Positions 8,080 to 16,586 of a stretch of DNA of 35,998 nucleotides are shown piece by piece. How positions within the stretch are numbered: position 1 is the first letter of the stretch; every line of letters begins with the position of its first letter. The notes below the pieces were generated by a model. It worked only from the letters and a program-made list of their open reading frames with translations, made no database searches and was not told the origin of the DNA. The position numbers and the translations under genes are program-made. Origin of the DNA: an uncultured Sphingomonas sp. (GTDB lineage: Bacteria; Pseudomonadota; Alphaproteobacteria; Sphingomonadales; Sphingomonadaceae). The stretch is taken from positions 1-35,998 of the forward strand of contig CADCVY010000104.1 of the NCBI GenBank assembly GCA_902806275.1. The letters are read 5' to 3'.

Positions 8080-8994
8080 ATGGCGCGACATGGCTATCTG
8101 GGCGACGACTACGGCTCGGAATATGATCCCAACTATGACGCGGATGAGGGCAGCGGCAGCGACCGCCAGCGCGGTTGGGGCGGCGGCGACCGCCAGCAGG
8201 AGCGTGGTTGGAGCGGCGGCAGCGACCGAGACCGCTGGGGCAACCAGGATCGCGGCGGCGGCGGGCGCAACTTTATGTTCGATGACCAGGACCGCGGCCG
8301 CTCGTCGGGCGGACAAGCCGGCTCGCGCAACCGAGGGCATCAGGGCGGCGGCTTCTTTTCGCGCATGGGCGAGCAAGCCGGGTCACGGTTCGGCGACGAT
8401 GATGACCAGGGCGGCCAAGGCCGCGGCCAGCGGCCGCATGACTCGGATTCGAACGAATGGTTCGGCGGTCGCGGCCAGAGCCAGCGCGGTCAGCAAGGCG
8501 GAATGAGCCGCTACGGCCGTGAGCATGGCCAAGGCGGGTTCCAGGGCGACTTCGGCGGCGGACGTCAGCAGGGCGGCTTCGGAGGGCGCGGCGACTGGGA
8601 CCTGCACGGCGACCGCGAACGCTTCAGCAACCATCCGGACGCGCATTACCGTAGCTGGCGGGACAAGCAGATGCAGTCCCTCGACCGCGACTACCAGGAC
8701 TATTGCCGCGAGCGCGAGCAGCAGTTCCACCAGGATTTCGACAGCTGGCGGCAGGGCCGCCAAGGCCAGTCGAGCCAGCAGGGCGGCGGTCAATCGAACC
8801 AGGGGCAGGGATCGACAACGCCGACCGGCAGCACTGGATTGTCAGCCGAGTCGGGCACCGGCGGCGGTAACGACGAGCTCCTGCTTTCGCGCAAGAGCAC
8901 GGACGCATCGAACGAGCCGATGTCGGCGACCGTCAGCGGCGATGGCGGTGCGACAATGGGCCAGACGCCGGAGACCACGCGGCGGGGTGCTTAA
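8080..8994 (+). CDS. Gly/Arg/Gln/Asp-rich low-complexity protein with a short helical C-terminal block
   Basis: A 304-residue protein of unknown function. Residues 1-185 are dominated by G, R, Q, D and S with RG, GG and QQGG runs, and look intrinsically disordered. Around 187-224 lies an ordered, probably helical block (HYRSWRDKQMQSLDRDYQDY and on to FDSWR) rich in aromatic and charged residues. The tail (225-304) is again Gly/Ser/Thr-rich and ends in RRGA. There is no signal peptide or membrane segment, so it should be cytoplasmic. AGGAG at 8068-8072 fixes the ATG. Arg-Gly-rich disorder is known from RNA-binding and condensate-forming proteins, but that is only an analogy. It stands alone, with a strong hairpin after it. 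Confidence 0.82.
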   Translation: MARHGYLGDDYGSEYDPNYDADEGSGSDRQRGWGGGDRQQERGWSGGSDRDRWGNQDRGGGGRNFMFDDQDRGRSSGGQAGSRNRGHQGGGFFSRMGEQAGSRFGDDDDQGGQGRGQRPHDSDSNEWFGGRGQSQRGQQGGMSRYGREHGQGGFQGDFGGGRQQGGFGGRGDWDLHGDRERFSNHPDAHYRSWRDKQMQSLDRDYQDYCREREQQFHQDFDSWRQGRQGQSSQQGGGQSNQGQGSTTPTGSTGLSAESGTGGGNDELLLSRKSTDASNEPMSATVSGDGGATMGQTPETTRRGA

Positions 8995-9015
8995 TTCTGG
9001 TCAAGGCTTGGATGG

Positions 9016-9038
9016 GCGGGGCCGCAATGCGGCCCCGC
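9016..9038. terminator. Bidirectional hairpin between convergent genes
   Basis: A perfect 10-bp GC stem (GCGGGGCCGC paired with GCGGCCCCGC) with an AAT loop lies between the stop of the low-complexity protein gene and the stop of the L,D-transpeptidase gene. Neither side has a clear T-run, so it may only stall polymerase or protect 3' ends. Confidence 0.6.
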
Positions 9039-9045
9039 TCTAGCG

Positions 9046-9630
9046 TCAGCCCTCAATCACCACTTTCGACCCGATCTTGGTCAGACCGTAGAGCTTCTCG
9101 GCGAACTTCATCGGCAGGCGGACGCAGCCGTGGCTCGCCGGGTAGCCAGGATTGGCGCCACCGTGCAGCGCGATCCCATATTCATCGAGCCGCTGCATGA
9201 ACGGCATCGGCGCATTGTTGTATTTGCGCGAGCGGTGGAACGGCTTCTTCTGCAGCACCGACCAGAAGCCGAGCGGGGTCACCATCCCGCGCTTGGCGCT
9301 CGAAATCGTCGTCGCGCCGACCAGCGTGTCGCCGCGGTAGGCGTAGGCCATCTGGGTCAGCAGATCGATGACGACGCGCGTCTCGCCCTCCTTGGGGACC
9401 GAAGATGCCCAGACATATTCTCCTGGCTTCATGCCCCGAGTGCCGAAGGTCGCAACCATGTCCTTGTAAGCAGCGGGCGCGTTGCCCTGCGTCCACCGGT
9501 ACGGCAGCTCGCGCGCCACCGGAGCCGCCGGTGCCGCAGGGGCCCTGGCGACCTGCGTCGGCGCGGTTGCGCAGCCGGCAAGCAACGCGGCGCCAGCCAC
9601 CGCAACCAACCGTTTCAAGCCTCTGCGCAC
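9046..9630 (-). CDS. L,D-transpeptidase (YkuD domain) lipoprotein
   Basis: A 194-residue envelope enzyme that cross-links peptidoglycan 3-3 or attaches proteins to it, or does related transpeptidation. The N terminus has a lipoprotein signal with lipobox LAGC (cysteine 20), followed by an Ala/Pro linker. The YkuD active site is intact: H156, H167 and the nucleophile C169 in the SHGCVRLP motif. The start is GTG at 9630 with GGGGGAG 7 bases upstream. The gene lies downstream of guaA on the same strand, but about 107 bases with nested inverted repeats separate them, so it probably has its own promoter. The exact substrate is unknown. Confidence 0.93.
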   Translation of the reverse strand: MRRGLKRLVAVAGAALLAGCATAPTQVARAPAAPAAPVARELPYRWTQGNAPAAYKDMVATFGTRGMKPGEYVWASSVPKEGETRVVIDLLTQMAYAYRGDTLVGATTISSAKRGMVTPLGFWSVLQKKPFHRSRKYNNAPMPFMQRLDEYGIALHGGANPGYPASHGCVRLPMKFAEKLYGLTKIGSKVVIEG

Positions 9631-9689
9631 TCCAACGCTCCCCCACGATTCGATTTTAACTGGACACAGCGCACAGCGGCTTTGCCGTC

Positions 9690-9723
9690 AATCAGCAGGT
9701 TAACGCCAAGTTGCTGATTAACC
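9690..9723. repeat. Nested inverted repeats between guaA and the L,D-transpeptidase gene
   Basis: Two overlapping dyads are visible: AATCAGCA (9690-9697) with TGCTGATT (9712-9719), and GGTTAA (9698-9703) with TTAACC (9718-9723). They cannot both form at once. One could be a hairpin behind guaA, the other an operator for the L,D-transpeptidase gene. No T-run is present. Confidence 0.4.
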
Positions 9724-9737
9724 GCCAGGATTGCCGC

Positions 9738-11297
9738 TCATTCCCATTCGATCGTGCCTGGCGGCTTGGACGTATAATCGTACACGACCCGGTTGATGCC
9801 GGGGACTTCGTTGACGATGCGGGTGGCGACGCGACTGAGAAAGGCAGCGTCGAACGGGTAGATGTCCGCAGTCATGCCGTCGACGCTGGTGACCGCGCGC
9901 AGGCCGCAGACGCTGTCGTAGGTGCGGAAGTCGCCCATCACGCCGACGGTGCGGACCGGCAGCAGCACCGCGAACGCCTGCCAGATTGCGTCGTACAGCC
10001 CGGCGTTGCGGATTTCCTCGAGGTAGATGGCATCGGCCTTGCGCAGGATGTCGCACCGCTCCCGGGTGACTTCGCCGGGAATACGGATGGCGAGGCCGGG
10101 CCCGGGGAACGGATGGCGGCCGACGAAGGCTTCGGGCAGGCCAAGCTCGCGGCCGAGCTCGCGCACCTCGTCCTTGAACAATTCGCGCAAGGGCTCGACC
10201 AGCTTCATGTTCATGCGTTCGGGCAGGCCGCCGACATTGTGGTGGCTCTTGATGGTGACGCTCGGCCCTCCTGTGAAGCTGACGCTCTCGATCACGTCCG
10301 GATAAAGCGTGCCCTGGGCGAGGAAGTCGGCACCTCCGACCTTGCCCGCCTCCTCGTCGAAAACCTCGATGAAGGTCTTGCCGATGAACTTGCGCTTGGC
10401 CTCCGGGTCGGTGACGCCGGCCAGGCCACCGAGGAACAGCTCCTCGGCATCCACATGCACGAGCGGAATATTATAGCTGTTGCGGAACAGAGAGACGACC
10501 TGCTCCGCCTCGCCCTGGCGCATCAGGCCATGGTCGACGAAGACGCAGGTCAGCTGCTCGCCGATCGCTTCGTGAATCAGGACCGCCGCCACAGCGCTGT
10601 CAACGCCGCCGGACAAGCCGCAGATTACGCGGCCGGAGCCGACAGCCTCCCGGATCTCGTCGATCTTGGCATCGCGGAATCCGGCCATGGTCCAGTCCCC
10701 GGCGCAGCCGCAGATATGGCGCGCGAAGTTGGCGAGCAGCTTGCCGCCGTCGGGGGTGTGCACCACCTCCGGGTGGAACATCAGGCTGTAGCGTTTCGCC
10801 GCTTCGTTGGTGGCGATGGCGAACGGCGCTCCTTCGGAGCGGGCGACCACCTGAAAGTCGGGCGCCAGGCTCTCTACGCGGTCGCCATGGCTCATCCATA
10901 CCTGATGCTTTTCGCCGACCGACCATAGCCCGTCGAACAGAGCGCTTTCCCCAATCACGTCGATGTACGCGCGGCCGAACTCCTTTTGGTCGGAGGTGAC
11001 GACCTTACCGCCCAGCTGCTGGTGCAAGGTTTGCTGGCCGTAGCAGATGCCCAGCAGCGGCAGCCCGCTGTCGAAGATCGCCCGCGGTGCGCGCGGGCTG
11101 TCCTCCAGCGTAACCGACGCTGGTCCGCCCGAGAAGATCACGCCCTTGGGCCGCATCCGCTCAAAGGCAGCGCCGGCGGCGTTGAAGGGCACGATCTCCG
11201 AATAGACGCCCGCTTCCCGGATGCGGCGCGCGATCAGCTGGGTGACCTGGCTGCCAAAGTCGACGATGAGGATGGATTCTGCGGGTTGGACCGTCAT
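9738..11297 (-). CDS. guaA: GMP synthase (glutamine-hydrolysing)
   Basis: A 519-residue enzyme that aminates XMP to GMP. It has an N-terminal class I glutamine amidotransferase domain (nucleophile C85 in LGICYGQQ, with H175 and E177 in FHPEVVHT), then an ATP pyrophosphatase domain with the P-loop SGGVDS (229-234), and a C-terminal dimerisation domain ending in [13 protein letters not shown], the usual GuaA C terminus. The start at 11297 ([17 protein letters not shown]) is preferred; in-frame ATGs at 11315 and further upstream would add residues not seen in the family. It is divergent from the M48 protease gene, 92 bases apart. guaB is not adjacent. The assignment is certain. Confidence 0.97.
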   Translation of the reverse strand: MTVQPAESILIVDFGSQVTQLIARRIREAGVYSEIVPFNAAGAAFERMRPKGVIFSGGPASVTLEDSPRAPRAIFDSGLPLLGICYGQQTLHQQLGGKVVTSDQKEFGRAYIDVIGESALFDGLWSVGEKHQVWMSHGDRVESLAPDFQVVARSEGAPFAIATNEAAKRYSLMFHPEVVHTPDGGKLLANFARHICGCAGDWTMAGFRDAKIDEIREAVGSGRVICGLSGGVDSAVAAVLIHEAIGEQLTCVFVDHGLMRQGEAEQVVSLFRNSYNIPLVHVDAEELFLGGLAGVTDPEAKRKFIGKTFIEVFDEEAGKVGGADFLAQGTLYPDVIESVSFTGGPSVTIKSHHNVGGLPERMNMKLVEPLRELFKDEVRELGRELGLPEAFVGRHPFPGPGLAIRIPGEVTRERCDILRKADAIYLEEIRNAGLYDAIWQAFAVLLPVRTVGVMGDFRTYDSVCGLRAVTSVDGMTADIYPFDAAFLSRVATRIVNEVPGINRVVYDYTSKPPGTIEWE

Positions 11298-11389
11298 GGC
11301 CGAGCCGATAGCCATTCCTGTCGTGGTGTAAAGTTCGCCGGGGTTGGCATTGCGGCGGAACCGCTCGGTCGCCATCTCGTCTGCCGACC

Positions 11390-12832
11390 ATGCGCTCCAG
11401 AGCCTTTTTCATTGCAGCTTCAGCGCTGCTGCTAGCCGCTTGCGGGTTTGGGGGCGGTCCGACCATTTCCGCCGAAGATCGTGCCGCTGGGGCTGAAGCG
11501 CATCCGCAATTGCTAGCCGAGTTCGGCGGTGAGTATCGCGGCGAGGAAGCCGCCTATCTGCGGCGGCTCGGCAGCCAGTTCGCCAAGGCGGCGGACCTCG
11601 ACGGACAATGCACGTTCACCCTCGTCAACAGCGATGTCGTCAACGCCTTCGCGGTGCCCGGCTGCTACATCTACGTCACCCGCGGTCTGATGGGGATCGT
11701 CAACAGCGAGGCCGAGCTTGGCGCCGTGCTCGCCCATGAGGTTGGCCATATCGTCGGCAAGCATTCGCAGCGCCAACAGCGGCGCTCACTGTGGCGAACG
11801 CTCGGCGTGATCGCGGTTCAAGTGCTGACAGGTTCGGAGCGCCTGAGCCAGATCGCGGGCGCCGCCGCGGGTTATTTCACGCTGCGCTACTCGCGCGGGC
11901 AGGAATATCAGGCCGATGACCTCGGGCTGAAGTTCCTGCGCGCCGCCGGCTATGATCCTTACGCCTCGGTCGACATGCTCGAGGCACTCGGGCGGCAGGA
12001 GCAATATATGGTGCGCACGCGCGGTCGCGACCAGGCACGCAGCATCCCCGAATGGGCGCGCACCCACCCGCTGACCGAGAACCGCATGCAGCGCGCGCGC
12101 GAAGGCGCTGCGGCCACGGGGGTTCAGCCTGACCGGCTGCCCGAGCACGAGCTGCGCTACATCGCCGAGGTCGACGGCCTGCTCTACGGCGACGATCCCG
12201 AGCAGGGCTTCGTCATCGGCCGCGCTTTTGCTCACCCGGTGATGCGGATCGCTTTCGAGGCCCCGGCGGGCTTTACGCTCACCAACAGCCCGCAGGCGAT
12301 CCTGATCGAAGGGCCCGACGGCATGCGCGGCGAGTTCGGCGGCGGGGCGATGCCGCCGGGCGGGCTGGAGGCCTACACGGCCACGGCGCTGCGCCAGCTT
12401 CTCGGCGACGCGCCCGTGGAGCAGGGGGTGGTCGAAGCCGTGCGGGTCAACGGACTGCCGGCGCTGATCACCCAGGCGACCGTTGCGGCGCAGCAGGGGA
12501 GCGTCGCCCTTTCCATTGCGGCTTACGGCGCCGGGCCCGATGCCTACCACTTCATCATGCTGTCGAGCCCCGAGGCGGCGGCGCCCCCGGCCCTGGCGCA
12601 ATTGTTCGCCTCGTTCCGGCTGATCGACGAAGCGGAGGCGCGCAGCCTGCGCCCGCGCGTCATCGATTCCCTGCGCGCCGCTCCCGGCGACACCGTCCAG
12701 ACGCTGGCGGCACGAATGGCTGGCGACAACAAGCTCGAGCATTTCCTGATGCTGAACGGCCGCCGCGCCGACCAGCCGATCCGCCCTGGCGAGCCGGTCA
12801 AGCTCGTCACCTGGGCCGCGGGCCGGACATAA
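11390..12832 (+). CDS. M48-family metalloprotease lipoprotein with a C-terminal LysM-like region
   Basis: A 480-residue periplasmic zinc protease, likely anchored to the outer membrane. The N terminus is a lipoprotein signal with lipobox LAAC (cysteine 18). The zinc site is HEVGH (116-120) with the third ligand in EYQADDLG (glutamate at about 172). This is the M48 arrangement found in LoiP and BepA, which degrade misfolded outer-membrane proteins. After residue 260 comes a non-catalytic region, and the last 50 residues ([13 protein letters not shown] ... [10 protein letters not shown]) read like a LysM-type fold that could bind peptidoglycan. No TPR block as in BepA is obvious. The gene is divergent from guaA and ends before a strong hairpin. 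Confidence 0.9.
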   Translation: MRSRAFFIAASALLLAACGFGGGPTISAEDRAAGAEAHPQLLAEFGGEYRGEEAAYLRRLGSQFAKAADLDGQCTFTLVNSDVVNAFAVPGCYIYVTRGLMGIVNSEAELGAVLAHEVGHIVGKHSQRQQRRSLWRTLGVIAVQVLTGSERLSQIAGAAAGYFTLRYSRGQEYQADDLGLKFLRAAGYDPYASVDMLEALGRQEQYMVRTRGRDQARSIPEWARTHPLTENRMQRAREGAAATGVQPDRLPEHELRYIAEVDGLLYGDDPEQGFVIGRAFAHPVMRIAFEAPAGFTLTNSPQAILIEGPDGMRGEFGGGAMPPGGLEAYTATALRQLLGDAPVEQGVVEAVRVNGLPALITQATVAAQQGSVALSIAAYGAGPDAYHFIMLSSPEAAAPPALAQLFASFRLIDEAEARSLRPRVIDSLRAAPGDTVQTLAARMAGDNKLEHFLMLNGRRADQPIRPGEPVKLVTWAAGRT

Positions 12833-12836
12833 AGAA

Positions 12837-12866
12837 ATGCGCCGGGCTCTCGCGAACCCGGCGCAT
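12837..12866. terminator. Hairpin terminator between convergent genes
   Basis: ATGCGCCGGG (12837-12846) and CCCGGCGCAT (12857-12866) form a perfect 10-bp stem with a 10-base loop, starting 5 bases after the M48 protease stop and before the convergent Gly/Tyr-rich protein gene. Only a short T-rich stretch follows; it may serve both directions. Confidence 0.65.
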
Positions 12867-12890
12867 CGCTGTTCCCTAAACTAGAACCGC

Positions 12891-13499
12891 TTAGTAGCGG
12901 CGATAGCCATAGGCGGCATACGGATCGTTCGGCACGTAGCCGTTCGAATAGCCGTTGTTGTAATTGTACCCGTAGTTCTGTTGTGCCCGGTCGACATCGA
13001 TGTCGGTGATGAAACCGCGATAGTCGGTGCTGCACTTGAACGTCAGGTCGATGTTGTTGTTGGCATAGCCGTAGCCCGCGCTGCGGCCGCTGTTGGCGAC
13101 ACCGCGGACGGTGATTCCGCCACGCGAACGGGGCTCGACCCGGCTGATTCCGAGCACTCGAGCGCCGCCGCCCGCATATCCGTTATACCCGCCGTAGCCA
13201 CCATAGCCGCCACCGTAGCCGTAGTTGCTTTGCAGGCGCGCCTGGACCGCGTTGACGCACTGGCCGACCACCGCCTGCTGATTGACGCCATATCCACCGC
13301 CGTAGCCGCCGGCATATCCACCGCCGTAGCCGCCGGCATATCCACCGCCGTAGCCACCGCCGAGCACCTGGTTGATCACCTGTCCGACAACGTTGCCGCC
13401 ATAGCCGTAGCCCGGATAATATTGCGCGGCAGCGGGCGCCGCACTGACCAGCGCGGCGGCAGCAACACCACCCGCAGCAATCTTCATCAAAGCCATCAT
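12891..13499 (-). CDS. Secreted Gly/Tyr-rich repeat protein
   Basis: A 202-residue exported protein of unknown function. The signal peptide (MMALMKIAAGGVAAAALVSA, cleavage after AAPAAAQ) is clear. The mature part begins with GYGGGYAG-type repeats (about 45-72), then a short segment with one cysteine (VVGQCVNAVQARLQ), a second Gly/Tyr tract, and a conserved-looking region (VLGISRVEPRSRGGITVRG ... DLTFKCSTDYRGFITDIDVDR) with a second cysteine that could pair with the first. It ends in a Tyr/Asn-rich tail. AGGAGA lies 6 bases before the ATG at 13499; a TTG two codons earlier overlaps the ribosome site. It is probably periplasmic or surface-exposed. It lies downstream of rplQ on the same strand with a hairpin between. 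Confidence 0.85.
   Translation of the reverse strand: MMALMKIAAGGVAAAALVSAAPAAAQYYPGYGYGGNVVGQVINQVLGGGYGGGYAGGYGGGYAGGYGGGYGVNQQAVVGQCVNAVQARLQSNYGYGGGYGGYGGYNGYAGGGARVLGISRVEPRSRGGITVRGVANSGRSAGYGYANNNIDLTFKCSTDYRGFITDIDVDRAQQNYGYNYNNGYSNGYVPNDPYAAYGYRRY
13291..13362. repeat. 24-bp tandem repeat, about 3 units, inside the Gly/Tyr-rich protein gene
   Basis: Units 13291-13314 and 13315-13338 are identical; the third (13339-13362) differs near its end. Each encodes 8 residues of the GYGGGYAG type, so unit gain or loss keeps the frame and would change protein length by 8 residues. Confidence 0.9.
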
Positions 13500-13593
13500 G
13501 GCCAATCTCCTAAAAACGCAAACTCCCGGTTCGCACGACTCAACGCACGGGGAGATGTTTCAGGTACCTATGGCAATACAACTGCAGCGGTAC

Positions 13594-13618
13594 TGAACCG
13601 CGCGTTTGCTGCGGTTCA
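13594..13618. repeat. Inverted repeat between rplQ and the Gly/Tyr-rich protein gene
   Basis: TGAACCGC (13594-13601) and GCGGTTCA (13611-13618) form a perfect 8-bp dyad with a 9-base centre, 38 bases beyond the rplQ stop and about 95 bases before the start of the Gly/Tyr-rich gene. No T-run follows, so it could be a weak terminator for rplQ or an operator for the next gene. Confidence 0.45.
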
Positions 13619-13656
13619 CATAGCTGCCAGCTTGCATGGGCGTTTGCGATCGCGCC

Positions 13657-14076
13657 TCAGGCGTCTTCGAACGCTTCGTCGGTCATCACCGGACCGGAGT
13701 CCTGGCCCTTGGCCGTGACGTCGCGGTCGACGAACTCGATGATCGCGATCGGCGCCGCATCCGACATGCGGATACCCGCCTTGACGATGCGGGTGTAGCC
13801 GCCGTCCCGGCCAGCATATCGCGACGCGAGGACGTCGAACAGTTTGACCAGCTGGGCATCGTCCATCAGCCGCGACTGCGCCAGGCGGCGGTTGGACAGC
13901 CCGCCGTGCTTGGCCAGGGTAACCAGCTTCTCGACGTAGGGGCGCAGCTCCTTCGCTTTGGCGAGGGTGGTGGTGATCTGCTCGTGCTTGATCAACGCCG
14001 CCGCCATGTTGCGAAACAGGGCCGCACGGTGGCTAGAGGTACGCTGAAGCTTACGATGGCCAACGCGGTGGCGCAT
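13657..14076 (-). CDS. rplQ: 50S ribosomal protein L17
   Basis: A 139-residue large-subunit ribosomal protein. The N terminus [29 protein letters not shown] is the classic L17 signature, with the conserved [17 protein letters not shown] segment after it; the acidic C-terminal tail after about residue 120 is common in alphaproteobacteria. In most bacteria rplQ directly follows rpoA at the end of the alpha operon. Here the upstream neighbour is a fatty acid desaturase on the same strand, and rpoA is not within the window, so the gene must be read from its own promoter or from the desaturase side. The identity is certain. Confidence 0.97.
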   Translation of the reverse strand: MRHRVGHRKLQRTSSHRAALFRNMAAALIKHEQITTTLAKAKELRPYVEKLVTLAKHGGLSNRRLAQSRLMDDAQLVKLFDVLASRYAGRDGGYTRIVKAGIRMSDAAPIAIIEFVDRDVTAKGQDSGPVMTDEAFEDA

Positions 14077-14125
14077 GGGTTAGTCCTTTCGTTCGTCGGG
14101 AGCCCGTTCTAGGTAGCTCCGGCCA

Positions 14126-14147
14126 GGCGGTTCTTGGGGGGACCGCC
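14126..14147. repeat. Short inverted repeat upstream of rplQ
   Basis: GGCGGT (14126-14131) and ACCGCC (14142-14147) flank a G-rich 10-base loop in the 123-base gap between the desaturase stop and the rplQ start. It could terminate the desaturase transcript or sit in the rplQ leader. The stem is short and support is weak. Confidence 0.3.
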
Positions 14148-14199
14148 CTTACCCCGCAAAGCAATCAGCGAGCGCAAGGCCCCGCCGGACGCGGTGGCC

Positions 14200-15330
14200 T
14201 CAAGCGGAAATCCGCTCTCCAGTCAAGGTTTCCCGCCGCCGCCAGCTGCTTACGGCAAGGCGCGCGACCAGCGGCGCCAGCGCCGGATGGCTCGACCTGT
14301 GATAGATCGAATTCGCTTCCAGCTCCCGGCCCAATCTGCGATGCGCTTCGCCAAGCGAGTGGTACGGCAGGCCTGGGAGCAGGTGGTGCAGCGCGTGGTA
14401 GCGCAGTCCAACCGGCGCCCACAGCACCGGCAGCGTCGCCGGCGGGGGCACGTTGACGCTGTCGAGATACTGGGCCGTGACGCTCATCGCCTCGCCCTCA
14501 TTTTCCCACAGGTGCGCGACCAGGGTGCGCACCTGGTTGAGGAACATGACGCCGGAAGCCACCGCAAGGAACGTAAGGAAGGCGCCAAGCGGGACAACGC
14601 CTGTTGCGACCAGGGTCAGCAGGGTAATGGACCACAGGCTGCAGGCCGTCTCCAGCACCGCCCAATCGCGCGCGAACTTGCCTTCGGGGGCCGGACGGCG
14701 GAACTGTGGATTGATCTGCAGCCCGGAATAACGGGCGACCACGACAACGCGCAGCCGGCGCGAGAGCAGCGACAAGGGCGCCAGTACGGCAAAGCGGAAC
14801 AGCAAGCCAAGGGGCGCAAGCGCCGCGGCGACCAGAAAGACGGGCAGCGTCCACGGCCTCATCAGCGCCAGCGGGAGGTATTCGGGGTCGTTGGCCGTTC
14901 CATAATAGCGCTTCGCGTGATGCTGGTTGTGGACGCCCTCGTAGAGGAACGACGGCACCAGCAAGGGCACGCCAATGAGCATGTTCCAGGCGAGGCGGAA
15001 ACCGCGGACCGCACCGCTCTTGATGTGCGTCAGCTCGTGGATGAACGATCCCGCGCGGTAGAGTGCAAGCACGGCAACGATGCCCGCCGTGACTGCTGGA
15101 ACAGTCGAGTTGGCCGCCATTGCCGCGAACAGCGCCAGGTAGCCGATCAGTGCCGACGCGCCGAGGTCGGCCCAGTAGATGCGGGCATGGGGAACGTTGA
15201 GGTCGCGCGTGACATTGGCGGCTACACGGAGCATCGCCGCATCGTCGTTGATGGGCGTCACTACCGCCGGGCCATGCGGCTGCGGAATGGCGGTCGCGCT
15301 TTCGCGCTTCAGGATTGCGGTATGCTTCAT
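14200..15330 (-). CDS. Membrane fatty acid desaturase
   Basis: A 376-residue diiron membrane enzyme of the fatty acid desaturase/hydroxylase superfamily. The three histidine boxes are complete: HELTH (98-102), HNQHH (134-138) and HALHH (312-316, in YHALHHLLPGLPYH). Hydrophobic helices lie around 53-90, 114-130, 160-190 and 230-270. The ATG at 15330 starts MKHTAILKRE; an in-frame ATG at 15375 would add 15 residues, and neither has a strong ribosome site. The desaturated or hydroxylated substrate (acyl lipid, sterol-like or carotenoid) cannot be told from sequence. It is divergent from the GNAT-like gene at 15441 and lies directly upstream of rplQ. Confidence 0.88.
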   Translation of the reverse strand: MKHTAILKRESATAIPQPHGPAVVTPINDDAAMLRVAANVTRDLNVPHARIYWADLGASALIGYLALFAAMAANSTVPAVTAGIVAVLALYRAGSFIHELTHIKSGAVRGFRLAWNMLIGVPLLVPSFLYEGVHNQHHAKRYYGTANDPEYLPLALMRPWTLPVFLVAAALAPLGLLFRFAVLAPLSLLSRRLRVVVVARYSGLQINPQFRRPAPEGKFARDWAVLETACSLWSITLLTLVATGVVPLGAFLTFLAVASGVMFLNQVRTLVAHLWENEGEAMSVTAQYLDSVNVPPPATLPVLWAPVGLRYHALHHLLPGLPYHSLGEAHRRLGRELEANSIYHRSSHPALAPLVARLAVSSWRRRETLTGERISA

Positions 15331-15440
15331 GGGTTCTGCCGAAATCGGGGGGTTGCACGGAGATAGTGGCGTCATCGTGGCGACACAATGAACGGGGTGG
15401 CCAACTGGCGCCCCTTCGGCAGACCGGCTAGCCAACAGCC

Positions 15441-16586
15441 ATGAACGCCGCCGCCGTGACCGTCCGTCCCGTCCAGACTAAAGCGGACCGGAAGGCGTTC
15501 GTCGACTTGGCATGGCAGGTCTACCAGGACGACCCCGCCTGGGTGCCGCCGCTCAAGGATGAAGTGCATGGGCTGATCACGCCGGGCAGGAACCCGTGGT
15601 TCGAGCATGCCCGCGCGCAATTGTGGCTGGCGGAGCGCGACGGCCAGCCCGTGGGCCGGATCAGCGCGCAAGTTGATGACTTGGTACTCACGCACATGGG
15701 CGCGGGCACCGGCCAGTGGGGCATGTTCGAAGCCCTGGACGCCGACGCGGCGGCGGCGCTGATCGGGACCGCCGAGCAATGGCTGGGCGATCAGGGCATG
15801 GCACGTGCGCTCGGGCCGTTCAGCCTCTCGATCTGGGACGAACCGGGCCTCGAGATCGAAGGCTTTGCGGAAGCGCCGACGGTGATGATGGCCCACCATC
15901 GGCCGGAGTACCGGCGTTGGATCGAGGCGGCCGGGCACGCCAAGGCCAGGGACCTGCTGACCTACGAAGTTGACATCGCCCACTGGTCCGACCTGATGAT
16001 CGACCGCCTGGTCAAGGCCGGCGAGCGCAGCGCCCGCATTCGCATCCGCAAGGTCGACAAGTCGCGCTTCACTCAGGAAGCGGAGATCATCCTCAACCTG
16101 CTCAACGACGCCTGGTCTGGCAATTGGGGCTTCGTGCCGCTGACCGAGAGCGAGATCGCCTACGCCGGCAAGAAGCTAAAGCCGATCATCTACGAGGATC
16201 TGGTGCGGGTCGCGGAATATGATGGGGAGCCCGTCGCGTTCATGATCACCCTACCAGACATCAACGAGCTGATCCGCGACCTCGATGGCCGGCTGGTCCC
16301 GTTCGGCTGGGCCAAGCTGCTGTGGCGGTTGCGCAAGCCCAGGGTGCGGCGCGCGCGCGTCCCGCTGATGGGCGTCGCGAGCAAGCTGCACGGCACCCGT
16401 ATCGCCTCCCAACTCGCCTTCATGCTGATCGAGCACACCCGCCGCGCCTGCGTCGCCAAGTTCGGCATCGAAACGGGCGAGTTCGGCTGGATCCTCGAGG
16501 ACAACAAGGGAATGCTGTCGATCGCCGAGCTGCCCAGCGCGCGGGTCAATCACCGTTACCTGGTGTACGAAAAAGCGCTGAGCTAG
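15441..16586 (+). CDS. GNAT-fold acyltransferase-like protein
   Basis: A 381-residue cytoplasmic protein. The N-terminal part (VTVRPVQTKADRKAFVDLAW ... AQLWLAERDGQPVGRISAQVD) shows the beta-strand and helix pattern of a GNAT fold, and a second GNAT-like region follows about 215-380, ending in NHRYLVYEKAL. I know proteins of this size and pattern as conserved in sphingomonads and relatives, annotated only as N-acetyltransferases; no substrate is established. Its stop and that of the convergent exonuclease III gene overlap by 4 bases in a shared CTAG. The upstream gap to the divergent desaturase is about 110 bases. Enzymatic activity is not proven by the sequence. Confidence 0.7.
   Translation: MNAAAVTVRPVQTKADRKAFVDLAWQVYQDDPAWVPPLKDEVHGLITPGRNPWFEHARAQLWLAERDGQPVGRISAQVDDLVLTHMGAGTGQWGMFEALDADAAAALIGTAEQWLGDQGMARALGPFSLSIWDEPGLEIEGFAEAPTVMMAHHRPEYRRWIEAAGHAKARDLLTYEVDIAHWSDLMIDRLVKAGERSARIRIRKVDKSRFTQEAEIILNLLNDAWSGNWGFVPLTESEIAYAGKKLKPIIYEDLVRVAEYDGEPVAFMITLPDINELIRDLDGRLVPFGWAKLLWRLRKPRVRRARVPLMGVASKLHGTRIASQLAFMLIEHTRRACVAKFGIETGEFGWILEDNKGMLSIAELPSARVNHRYLVYEKALS

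Noticed and set aside
9711-10928. A 405-codon open frame on the plus strand opposite guaA
   Set aside because: It is fully antisense to a complete guaA, has no recognisable domain, and its residue make-up is that of a shadow frame in GC-rich DNA.
13291-13362. Regularly spaced repeats considered as a CRISPR array
   Set aside because: The units are directly adjacent with no spacers and encode a Gly/Tyr repeat within a secreted protein.
14134-15366. A 410-codon plus-strand frame opposite the fatty acid desaturase gene
   Set aside because: Gln/Arg/His-rich text without domain, antisense to a gene with three intact histidine boxes.
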